64,000 nt of DNA. It comes from Gloeobacter violaceus PCC 7421. GTDB taxonomy: Bacteria; Cyanobacteriota; Cyanobacteriia; Gloeobacterales; Gloeobacteraceae. The stretch is taken from contig NC_005125.1 of the NCBI RefSeq assembly GCF_000011385.1, positions 806,001 through 870,000 on the forward strand. The letters run 5' to 3'. Numbering within the stretch: position 1 is the stretch's first letter; the number at the start of each line of letters is the position of its first letter. This document shows, piece by piece, positions 51,641 to 59,831 of the stretch. The notes beneath the pieces were generated by a model, which ran no database searches, was not told where the DNA came from, and was given only the letters and a program-made list of their open reading frames with translations. The translations under genes were made by a program, and so were the position numbers.

Positions 51641-54600
51641 ACAACCTCTCGGCCTGGTCGATTCGCCATCCGATCGTGATTGCGGTGCTGTTTATCGCCC
51701 TGGTGATTGCAGGAGTGGTGGGCTTTGTGCAACTGCCCATCAACGAAAACCCGAACGTCGATGTGCCCACCGTCTCGGTGAACATCACCCAGTCCGGGGC
51801 CGCCCCGCCCGAACTCGAAAGCCAGGTGACCCGCAAAATCGAAGACGCCCTGGCGGGCATTGAGAACGTCGAGCACCTGCGCTCGACTATCAAGGACGGC
51901 ATCTCGGCCACGACGGTCGAATTTGTGCTGGGTACGGACACCGACCGGGCGGTCAACGACGTGCGCGACGCGGTCACCAAGATCCGCCAGGAACTTCCCC
52001 AGGACATCGACGAGCCGGTGATTGCGCGGGTCGATTTTGTGGGCGGCGCCCTGATGATCTACGCGGTCGGATCGCCTACCCGCAGCACCGAGCAGCTGAG
52101 CTGGTTTGTCGATCACGACGTGAGCCGGGCGCTGCTCACCGTCGAGGGCGTCTCGCGGGTGCAGCGCTTCGGTGGGGTGAGCCGGGAGGTGCGCATCGAC
52201 CTCGACCCGAATCGTCTGTTTGCCCTGGGGATCACCGCCGAGGAAGTGAACCGCCAGGTGCGCGCCCTCAACCGGGATCTGCCGGGGGGACGGGGTGAAT
52301 TGGGCGGCCGCGAACAGGCCATCCGCACCCTGGGCAGCGCCGCCACCGTCGAGAACCTGCGCGCCACGCAGATTGCCCTGTCGGGTGGGCGGCGCGTGGC
52401 CCTCGCGGATCTGGGGAGCGTCAGCGACGGCGCCTCCGAAGCGCGCCAGCTGGCGCGCCTGGACGGCAAACCGGTGGTCGGCTTCTCGGTGATCCGCTCC
52501 ACCGGCAGCTCCGAAGTCGCGATCGAAAAGGGAGTCGAAGCGCAGATTGCCCAACTGGAGAAGCGCTTCGCCGATGTGCACTTCGACCTGGTCAACACCT
52601 CGGTGCGCTACGTCCACGAAAATTACGACGCCTCGATCGAAGCGCTCTGGTTGGGGGCGGCCCTCGCGGTCGTGGTGGTCTATCTGTTCTTGCGCGACGG
52701 GCGGGCGACCTTGATTGCCGGGGTGGCGATGCCCCTCTCGACCATCCCCACCTTCGCGATCATGAAGCTGTTGGGCTACAGCCTCAACAGCTTGAGCCTG
52801 CTGGCGCTGGCGCTGGTGGTGGGGGTGTTGGTGGACGATGCGATCGTCGAAATCGAAAATATCGACCGCCACATCAAGATGGGCAAGCCGCCCTTTCAGG
52901 CCGCCCTCGATGCCGCCGACGAAATCGGCCTGGCGGTGGTGGCGACCACGATGACGATCGTGGCGGTCTTCGTGCCGGTGGGATTCATGGGCGGGGTGCC
53001 GGGTCAGTTTTTTGGCCAGTTCGGTTTCACGGTGGTGGCGGCGGTGCTCTTTTCGCTCTTCGTGGCGCGCATGGTCACCCCGCTGATGGCCGCCTACTGG
53101 CTGGCGGCCAAGCCTGCTCCCGTCCGGTTGCCCTGGTACACCCGCACCTACCGCACCGTCCTCGCCTGGGCGCTCTCCAACCGCGCCGCCACGATCGCGG
53201 CCGCCGTCGCCTTTTTTGTCCTCTCGCTGCTATTGGCCCCGCTCATCCCTTCGGGGTTTCTCGCCAACACCGACCGCGGCCAGTCGATAGTGCAACTGGA
53301 GTTGCCGCCCGGCTCGACCCTCGCCCAGACCGACGCGGTGGCGCGCGGACTGAGTGCCCAATTGCAAAAGTGGCCCGAGATCAAAAATGTCTTTGTCTCG
53401 ATGGGGGATCAAGGCGAGGTGCGCCTGGCCACGCTCTTCATCAACCTCAAGCCCCGCGAAGAGCGCACCATCGCTCAGCAAGATTTTGAAAAAGCGATCC
53501 AACCGGTGCTGGCCGCTGTGCCGGGGGCGCGCCTCGGCTTCTCGGTGGGCTTTCGGGGAGGCAAAGAAGTCTCGATTATCCTGACGGGCGAAGATACCGC
53601 CGAACTGGCGCGCACAGCCGAGCGGCTGAGCACCCAGATGCAGGCGCTATCGGGGCTTGCCAATGTCAGCAACACCGCCAGCCTCTCGCGCCCCGAACTG
53701 CTCATCCGGCCGCGCTTCGAGCGGGCGGCGGACCTGGGCGTTTCGGTGGAGCGCATCGGAGCGACCGCCAAGATCGCCACGCTGGGCGACATCGACGCGA
53801 ACCTGGCCAAGTTCAACCTCGAAGATCGTCAGATTCCGATCCGCGTGCAGATCGCCCCGCGCCACCGCACGGATCTGGAGGTGATCCGCAACCTGCGCGT
53901 CACCGCCGACGACGGGCGGGCCATCCCCCTGGAGACGGTGGCCGAGCTGGCCGTCGGTAGCGGCGCCGCCCAGATCGATCGCTACGACCGCGCCCGCCAG
54001 ATTTCGGTGGAGGCCAACTTGAACGGCGTGCAGCTCGGCCCCGCCCTGGAGCAAATCTACGCCCTTCCCGCCATGGGCGATTTGCCCGAATCGATCCGCC
54101 TGGTGCGCTCGGGCGATGTGGACCTGCAAGATCAAGTTTCAGAACGCTTCGGGACGGCCCTGCTGTTGGGGGTGTTGCTCATCTACGGCGTGCTGGTACT
54201 GCTGTTTGGGGATTTTTTCCATCCCCTCACGATCATGGCGGCATTGCCTCTGTCCATCGGCGGGGCGCTCGCGGGGCTGCTGGTCACAGGCAAACCCCTG
54301 GTGCTGCCGGCCCTGATCGGCATCTTGATGCTGATGGGCATCGTCACCAAAAACTCGATATTGCTAGTCGAGTACGCGACGGTGCTGATCGAAAAGGCGC
54401 GCCTGCCCCGGCGCGAGGCGCTGATGGAGGCGGGGATCGACCGGCTGCAGCCGATCTTGATGACCACGATCGCCATGATCGCGGGCATGATGCCCATTGC
54501 CTTGGGGATCGGCGCGGGTTCGGAGTTTCGCTCGCCCATGGCCGTAGCGGTGGTGGGGGGACTCTTGAGTTCGACCTTGCTCACCCTGGTGGTGATACCG

Positions 54601-54705
54601 GTGCTGTTTACCTACGTGGACGACTTCAAAAACCGGCTGGCCCGGCTTGGGCGCCGCCGGACGATCGAGACGGCCCAGGCGGTGCAAACCCCGGCCCAAC
54701 AGTAG
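51637..54705 (+). CDS. RND-family (HAE1) efflux transporter, AcrB-like
   Basis: 1022 residues, full length. Twelve transmembrane helices and two large periplasmic loops. N-terminal LSAWSIRHPIVIAVLF; proton-relay VGVLVDDAIVEIEN (both Asp present) in the fourth helix and GIVTKNSILLVEYA (Lys) later. Sequence features such as FMGGVPGQFFGQFGFTV belong to the HAE1 group, so drugs or hydrophobic solutes are likely substrates. Operon with the adaptor; TetR regulator divergent. Confidence 0.95.
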   Translation: MNNLSAWSIRHPIVIAVLFIALVIAGVVGFVQLPINENPNVDVPTVSVNITQSGAAPPELESQVTRKIEDALAGIENVEHLRSTIKDGISATTVEFVLGTDTDRAVNDVRDAVTKIRQELPQDIDEPVIARVDFVGGALMIYAVGSPTRSTEQLSWFVDHDVSRALLTVEGVSRVQRFGGVSREVRIDLDPNRLFALGITAEEVNRQVRALNRDLPGGRGELGGREQAIRTLGSAATVENLRATQIALSGGRRVALADLGSVSDGASEARQLARLDGKPVVGFSVIRSTGSSEVAIEKGVEAQIAQLEKRFADVHFDLVNTSVRYVHENYDASIEALWLGAALAVVVVYLFLRDGRATLIAGVAMPLSTIPTFAIMKLLGYSLNSLSLLALALVVGVLVDDAIVEIENIDRHIKMGKPPFQAALDAADEIGLAVVATTMTIVAVFVPVGFMGGVPGQFFGQFGFTVVAAVLFSLFVARMVTPLMAAYWLAAKPAPVRLPWYTRTYRTVLAWALSNRAATIAAAVAFFVLSLLLAPLIPSGFLANTDRGQSIVQLELPPGSTLAQTDAVARGLSAQLQKWPEIKNVFVSMGDQGEVRLATLFINLKPREERTIAQQDFEKAIQPVLAAVPGARLGFSVGFRGGKEVSIILTGEDTAELARTAERLSTQMQALSGLANVSNTASLSRPELLIRPRFERAADLGVSVERIGATAKIATLGDIDANLAKFNLEDRQIPIRVQIAPRHRTDLEVIRNLRVTADDGRAIPLETVAELAVGSGAAQIDRYDRARQISVEANLNGVQLGPALEQIYALPAMGDLPESIRLVRSGDVDLQDQVSERFGTALLLGVLLIYGVLVLLFGDFFHPLTIMAALPLSIGGALAGLLVTGKPLVLPALIGILMLMGIVTKNSILLVEYATVLIEKARLPRREALMEAGIDRLQPILMTTIAMIAGMMPIALGIGAGSEFRSPMAVAVVGGLLSSTLLTLVVIPVLFTYVDDFKNRLARLGRRRTIETAQAVQTPAQQ

Positions 54706-54781
54706 GCGGCAACAATAATTCGCCCCGGACCGGGCGGCTTGCTGGTACATTTGACCTGAAATTGTGCGGGATGGGTCCGGG

Positions 54782-55717
54782 GTGCGAAGGTTCTGGTGGT
54801 TGGCGGCGCTGTGTGCACTGGTGCTCGGGGCCTGTGCCCAGAACGGGTCGGAGGGTGGCAATCGGCCGGTGGTGGGGGTGTCGCTGCTCACCCGTCAGGA
54901 CGCCTTCTACCGCGAACTGGAGCGTGGTCTCAAAGAAGAAGCGGCCAAGCAGAAGCTCACTGTGCGACTCGATGCGGGCGAATTCGATCTGGCCCGCCAG
55001 CAGGGACAGCTCGAAAATTACACCGTCCAGAAAGTGGCGGCAATCGTGGTTTGCCCGACCGATTCCCAGGGGATCGGCCCTGCCATCGCCCGCGCCAATC
55101 AGGCCGATATCCCGGTCTTCACCGCCGACATCCGCGCCAAAGAAGGCGCAGTTGTCTCCCACATCGCCTCGGACAACGTCGCAGGCGGGCGGCTCGCGGG
55201 CGAGTACGCCGCCAAGCGCCTGAACGGCCGGGGCCAGGTGGCAATTATCGATCAGCCCTACATCCAGTCGGTGATCGAGCGGGTGCGCGGTTTCGAGGAA
55301 GCCCTCAAGCCCTACCCCAATATCCGGGTGGTGGCCCGCCTCACCGGCGACGGCGTGCGCGACCGCTCCTTAAAAGCCGCCGAAGATCTGCTCCAGTCCC
55401 AGCGCAAGCTCGACGCCGTCTTCGCCGTCAACGACGAATCGGCCTTCGGCGTCGTCTCGGCCATCGAGGCCGCCGGGCGCAAAGGCATCTTCGTCATGGG
55501 CTACGACGCCTCCGAAGAAGCGCGCAAGCTCATCGCCGGGGGCAAGTCGCCCCTGCAGGCCGATATCGCCCAGGATCCGTACCGCATTGGCCAGGAGACG
55601 ATCCGGGCGGTGGCTACCCACCTCGCGGGCCAACCGGTGGAACCGGTGATCCCCGTGCCCGTGCGCCTGGTGGACAAAGCCGCCCTGGGCAACGAAACCC
55701 TTACCCCCGCCCCCTGA
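54782..55717 (+). CDS. Sugar ABC transporter substrate-binding lipoprotein (RbsB-like)
   Basis: 311 residues. Signal ends LVLGAC with lipobox Cys18, so it is membrane-anchored. Periplasmic-binding fold: VVGVSLLTRQDAFYRELERG, AIVVCPTDSQGIGPAIARANQADIPV, VAGGRLAGEYAAK, AVFAVNDESAFGVVSAIEAAG. Closest to the ribose/galactose cluster. GTG 54782 gives a compact signal; GTG 54764 is six codons upstream. Five bases before the ATPase gene. Confidence 0.92.
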   Translation: MRRFWWLAALCALVLGACAQNGSEGGNRPVVGVSLLTRQDAFYRELERGLKEEAAKQKLTVRLDAGEFDLARQQGQLENYTVQKVAAIVVCPTDSQGIGPAIARANQADIPVFTADIRAKEGAVVSHIASDNVAGGRLAGEYAAKRLNGRGQVAIIDQPYIQSVIERVRGFEEALKPYPNIRVVARLTGDGVRDRSLKAAEDLLQSQRKLDAVFAVNDESAFGVVSAIEAAGRKGIFVMGYDASEEARKLIAGGKSPLQADIAQDPYRIGQETIRAVATHLAGQPVEPVIPVPVRLVDKAALGNETLTPAP

Positions 55718-55722
55718 GACCG

Positions 55723-57210
55723 ATGCCTCTCCTTGCTCTCGAAAAGATCACCCGCCGCTTCGGGCCGGTCACGGTGCTCGACGGGGTGGATTTCACCGTC
55801 GAGGCGGGGGAGGTGCACGCATTGGTCGGTGAAAACGGCGCCGGTAAATCGACGCTGATGAAAATTCTCTCGGGCGCCCTTGCTCCCGACGCGGGTACCG
55901 TCCGCTGGCAGGGTGCCGCCGTCCGGTTCGATTCGCCCCGCGCCGCCCGCGCCGCCGGCATCGCCATGATCCACCAGGAACTGGCGCTGGTGCCGGCGTT
56001 GTCGGTGGCCGAAAATATCTGCCTGGGGGAGGCGCAGAGCTGGTGGCGGCCGGTGGACTATAGGAACTTCGAAAATTCGGCCCGCGCGGTACTGGAGCGG
56101 TTGGGCCAACCGATCGACCCGCGCACGCCGGTCGGACGGCTTAATTTGCCCGAACAGCAGATGGTCGAGACCGCCCGCGCCCTCAGGCAAAAGGCGCGCC
56201 TGCTTATCCTCGATGAACCCACGGCCAGCCTGAGCGCCCAGCAGAGCGAGCAGCTGTTTGCCGTGCTCAGGCGGATTCGCACGGAGGGCACGGCAATTAT
56301 CTACATCTCCCACCGCCTGGAGGAAATCTTTGCCCTTTGCGATCGGGTGACGATTCTGCGCAACGGCAGGCGCGTCCACTGCGCTGCGGTGGGCGAACTG
56401 TCGATGGCGGCGGTGGTGCGCCACATGGTGGGCCGCACCCTCGAACCCACCGGCACCCCGGCCGCTTCGCAAACCGGCCGACCCGTCCTCACCGTGCACA
56501 ATCTGTGCTGCGGCCGGCTCAGGAATTTGCACCTGGAACTGCGCGCAGGTGAGGTGGTGGGGCTGATGGGGGTGGCCGGGGCGGGCCGCTCCCGGTTGGT
56601 GCGCACGCTGTTCGGTGCCCAAAGGCCCGAGGCGGGAGAGATTGTGCTGGATGGACGACCGGTGGTCTGGCGCTCGCCCCGCGACGCCATCGCCCGCGGC
56701 ATCGGCCTGTTGGGGGAGGACCGCAAGCGCCACAGCCTGCTGCCCGAGCGCTGCGTGCGCGAAAATATGGCCCTGGTGAGCCTGCTCGGCCGCGCCCGCT
56801 GGGGAGTCGTCGAGCAGTACCGCGAGCGGAGTGCCTGCCGCGCACTGGGGGGGCAACTGCGCCTGGCGCCGCGCACCCAGGAGATGGCCATCCGCGCCCT
56901 GAGCGGCGGCAACCAGCAAAAGGCGCTATTGGGGCGCTGGCTGCTCGCCGGGTGCCGGGTGCTGCTGCTCGACGAACCGACCCGCGGCGTCGATGTCGAG
57001 GCCAAAGCCGAGATCTACGGACTCATTCGCGCCCTCGCCGCGGGCGGCACCGCCGTGCTGGTGGTCTCTTCGGATCTGCCCGAATTGACCTTGCTGGCCG
57101 AGCGCCTGCTGGTGCTCCAGGGCGGGCGCATCGTGGGCGAGCAGCGGCCTCCCTACGACCCTCGGGCGCTGTTGGCCCAGGCGTTGGGGGTGGCAGCCGA
57201 GGACGGCTGA
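55723..57210 (+). CDS. Sugar ABC transporter ATPase, double-domain (RbsA/MglA type)
   Basis: 495 residues. Domain 1: Walker A GENGAGKST, Walker B LLILDEPTASLS, but the signature reads LNLPEQQ rather than LSxGxQQ. Domain 2: degenerate Walker A GVAGAGRSRL, signature LSGGNQQKALLGR, Walker B LLLDEPTRGVD. Such asymmetry is normal for this family. No permease gene is present: the next gene is on the opposite strand. Its last 58 bp overlap the convergent radical SAM gene. The upstream frame from 54796 runs through the binding protein gene. Confidence 0.95.
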   Translation: MPLLALEKITRRFGPVTVLDGVDFTVEAGEVHALVGENGAGKSTLMKILSGALAPDAGTVRWQGAAVRFDSPRAARAAGIAMIHQELALVPALSVAENICLGEAQSWWRPVDYRNFENSARAVLERLGQPIDPRTPVGRLNLPEQQMVETARALRQKARLLILDEPTASLSAQQSEQLFAVLRRIRTEGTAIIYISHRLEEIFALCDRVTILRNGRRVHCAAVGELSMAAVVRHMVGRTLEPTGTPAASQTGRPVLTVHNLCCGRLRNLHLELRAGEVVGLMGVAGAGRSRLVRTLFGAQRPEAGEIVLDGRPVVWRSPRDAIARGIGLLGEDRKRHSLLPERCVRENMALVSLLGRARWGVVEQYRERSACRALGGQLRLAPRTQEMAIRALSGGNQQKALLGRWLLAGCRVLLLDEPTRGVDVEAKAEIYGLIRALAAGGTAVLVVSSDLPELTLLAERLLVLQGGRIVGEQRPPYDPRALLAQALGVAAEDG

Positions 57211-58751
57211 TTTTCTGGGTGCTCCCTCAGCCGCCGCATCGCCGCGAGCTGGGTGTGCAGTTGTTCGCGCACCTCGTAGCGGTAGGCAAAAAAGTGTTCC
57301 CCGGCGGCGAGGGCCACAAAATAATCGAACAGCAGCTGCGATTTAGTGAGGGCGATCGCTGCAAGCTGCCACCAGAAGCGCCAGCGCGTCGAGCGGACGA
57401 TCCCCTGATGCCAGCAGACGGCCGTAAACATCCGCAAAGCCGCCCAATCGAAGCGCCTGCGGCTATCGGCCCGCCAGGCTCCCATGCGTCTGAAGTGGGT
57501 GAAGGTGCGTTTGAGGTAGGGCATAGGTTCATAAATCCGCCAGAAAGCGTCGATATATTCTTCGACAATCTCCTCCACCGGCCGGGTGGGCACGAAGTTC
57601 ATCAAGGCCCCCTGGTGAAAGGTACCCAGACCGTCGATGAGCCGTCCCTCGCGCTCCAATCGCTGCCAGAGCGCCGTGTTCTGCAGCGCCTGCAGCAGGC
57701 TGAACTGGGCCTGGGGGATGCCGGTCAGTTCGATAAAGGCGCGGATGCGCTCCCCCGCTCCGGGCCGCTCGTGGTCGAAGCCCATGATGAACCCGGACAT
57801 AATCTGCAGACCCGCCCGGGTGACCTTCTCGCACGACTCGGCGAGCGAACGGCGGGTGTTCTGGAGCTTGTGCACCTCCAGCAGGCTGTCGGTATCGGGG
57901 GTCTCGATGCCCATGAAGACGGTGGTAAAACCCGCCTTCACCATCAGTTCCACCAGTTCGGGGTCTTCAGCCAGATTGAGCGACGCTTCGGTGAGCAGAA
58001 TAAACGGGTACCGGCGCGCTTCCATCCAGGGGATGAGCGCCCGCAAGAAGATCTTGGCATTGCGGGCGTTGCCGATGAAGTTGTCGTCCACCACGAACAC
58101 GTAGCGGTTCCAGCCCATCCGGTAGAGCACCTCCAGTTCGGCGAGCATCTGCTCGGGATGCTTGGTGCGCGGCTTGCGGCCGTAGAGGTTGATGATGTCG
58201 CAAAATTCGCACTGAAACGGACAGCCACGCGAGAACTGCACCGTCATCGCCAGATATGCCCGCATATCCAGCAGATCAAAGCGCGGGACGGGGGTGCGGG
58301 TGACGTCGGGTTTGTCGGCGGAGCGGAAGACGCCCCGCTCCTCACCGCGTTCGAGCGCTTCGAGAAACAGCGGTACCGTGCACTCGCCCTCGTCGAGGAT
58401 CAAGTAGTGCGCCCCGGCAGCGAGAGCAAAGTCCGGCACCGAGGTAGGAAACGGTCCACCCACGGCCACTTTTTTGCCCAGGGCGACGCCCTTCTGGATG
58501 AGTGTCCGAAAGTCTTCTTTCTGGACGATCATCGCCGAGATGATCACCAGGTCGCACCAGGCCCAATCTTCTTCGATCTCAGCTCGCACGTTACGATCAG
58601 CAAAGCGGATCTGCCAGTCGGCAGGCAACAGGGCCGCCACGGTGATCAGCCCCAAAGGCGGGTTTGTCGAGCACAGACCTGCCAGCGAGAGCGTCTTGCG
58701 GTAGGACCAGAAAGAGTTGGGCATATGGGGCCAAAGCAGCAACGCCTTCAT
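57153..58751 (-). CDS. B12-binding radical SAM protein with DUF4070-like C-terminus
   Basis: 532 residues. N-terminal cobalamin-binding Rossmann domain (LLWPHMPNSFWSY..., VGGPFPTSVPDF), radical SAM core with SRGCPFQCEFCDIINLYGRKPRTK (CxxxCxxC), TVFMGIETPDTDSL, and a C-terminal region consistent with DUF4070. This architecture includes HpnP, which methylates hopanoids at C-2, and several uncharacterised relatives; assignment as HpnP is possible but unproven. Convergent with, and overlapping by 58 bp, the ABC ATPase. Confidence 0.88.
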   Translation of the reverse strand: MKALLLWPHMPNSFWSYRKTLSLAGLCSTNPPLGLITVAALLPADWQIRFADRNVRAEIEEDWAWCDLVIISAMIVQKEDFRTLIQKGVALGKKVAVGGPFPTSVPDFALAAGAHYLILDEGECTVPLFLEALERGEERGVFRSADKPDVTRTPVPRFDLLDMRAYLAMTVQFSRGCPFQCEFCDIINLYGRKPRTKHPEQMLAELEVLYRMGWNRYVFVVDDNFIGNARNAKIFLRALIPWMEARRYPFILLTEASLNLAEDPELVELMVKAGFTTVFMGIETPDTDSLLEVHKLQNTRRSLAESCEKVTRAGLQIMSGFIMGFDHERPGAGERIRAFIELTGIPQAQFSLLQALQNTALWQRLEREGRLIDGLGTFHQGALMNFVPTRPVEEIVEEYIDAFWRIYEPMPYLKRTFTHFRRMGAWRADSRRRFDWAALRMFTAVCWHQGIVRSTRWRFWWQLAAIALTKSQLLFDYFVALAAGEHFFAYRYEVREQLHTQLAAMRRLREHPENQPSSAATPNAWANSARGS

Positions 58752-58922
58752 CGGCTGTACCCCGAAATGCTTTAGGCTTTCAGCCTACTGCGCAGCCTGG
58801 ATCCCGAGCGTGAAGTTTCTGCGCGGATGCTGAAGAAGCATCTCTTTTGGGAATGCAAAAGCGGTACAACTACATCCTTGATAGGAGCGCGTCGATGCGC
58901 TCATCCGCACGCCGATGCAACA

Positions 58923-59210
58923 TCAAGCTTGATCTTCCGGCATCTCCCTCGCGCTGTGGATCACCGAAATGATCTCCAGACGTTCATCAACTATTCGGTA
59001 AATGAGCCGGTAAGGCGTGCGGGGTACCACCAGCTCGCGAGTTTCCTCGACATGACCAGTCTTGCCCAGATAAGGCATGACCGCCAGCCGCCGCGTTGCT
59101 TCCTCGATGCGATCAATTACTCGTCTGGCGGCTGCCGGATTGCGCGACTGCAGATATTCTCGGGCAACATCGAGATCCTCGATAGCCGAGCGCCGCCACA
59201 GAACCTTCAC
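58923..59210 (-). CDS. RelE/ParE-family toxin, antitoxin not evident
   Basis: 95 residues. VLWRRSAIEDLDVAREYLQSRNPAAARRVIDRIEEATRRLAVMPYLGK, TRELVVPRTPYRLIYRIVDERLEIISVIH: the RelE/ParE fold with the typical RELVVPRTPY-YRI strand region. Usually these inhibit translation or gyrase and sit downstream of their antitoxin. Here GTG 59210 has no recognisable antitoxin frame upstream: minus-strand frames before it are short and broken. Confidence 0.85.
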   Translation of the reverse strand: MKVLWRRSAIEDLDVAREYLQSRNPAAARRVIDRIEEATRRLAVMPYLGKTGHVEETRELVVPRTPYRLIYRIVDERLEIISVIHSAREMPEDQA

Positions 59211-59373
59211 CGACGCCAGGTGTCAAAGGCCGCTTGGACTTATGGCAGTTGCAGAAGACGAACCGCAGGGTGGAATAATCCATCTTCGATTGCCAGGCTA
59301 CCGACGGAGTTGGTCGAACGGTTGGCCGGTGCCTCGCAATTCCCCTGCTTGCTGTTGCGGGTAAGGCAGGGTA

Positions 59374-59826
59374 CTACTCACTTTTGCGCTGGCCGGTCAG
59401 GGAGCTTGCCTGGCCGGCCAGCCGGATCTCACCCTGCAGCAGGCCATCGGTTACTGCCCCTTCAAGGGCAAGGGTCTGCGGCGCCTTGCAAGTACCAAGC
59501 GCCGCTTTACCCTCAAGGCGCATCCGCCCCCCGTCGATCTGACCGTGCAGCAGGCCGTTGCCCTTGAGCGCCCGGGTCAGGAGATTTTTCTTGGCGTCGG
59601 CGGGCACGATGTCGGCTCCCAGATAACTGCCGGATTGGCCCACCACCAAAAGCGGCGGTTCGGCAAAGCAGCGATCGACAAGCGGGCCTGCCAGGATGTA
59701 GCGGCCGTCGATGGCCTGGGGGGCGCGCAGGTTGGTGGTGCCGTAGCTGGAGATGGCCGCGAAGCTCAGCACGATGAACCCAATCATGCCGAGGTAGAGA
59801 ACAACGGTCTTGGGATTGGCTTTCAT
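59374..59826 (-). CDS. Small membrane-anchored protein downstream of the antiporter
   Basis: 150 residues. One N-terminal transmembrane anchor (TVVLYLGMIGFIVLSFAAI), then an extracytoplasmic domain rich in beta strands (GRYILAGPLVDRC, GADIVPADAKKNLLTRALKGNGLLHGQIDG). Starts five bases after the antiporter stop, on the same strand, so they are co-transcribed. The longer frame lies inside the antiporter. Family not recognised. Confidence 0.75.
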   Translation of the reverse strand: MKANPKTVVLYLGMIGFIVLSFAAISSYGTTNLRAPQAIDGRYILAGPLVDRCFAEPPLLVVGQSGSYLGADIVPADAKKNLLTRALKGNGLLHGQIDGGRMRLEGKAALGTCKAPQTLALEGAVTDGLLQGEIRLAGQASSLTGQRKSE

Positions 59827-59831
59827 AGCGG

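Noticed and set aside
54796-55722. Long extension of the ABC ATPase frame
   Set aside because: It is a shifted reading of the binding-protein gene.
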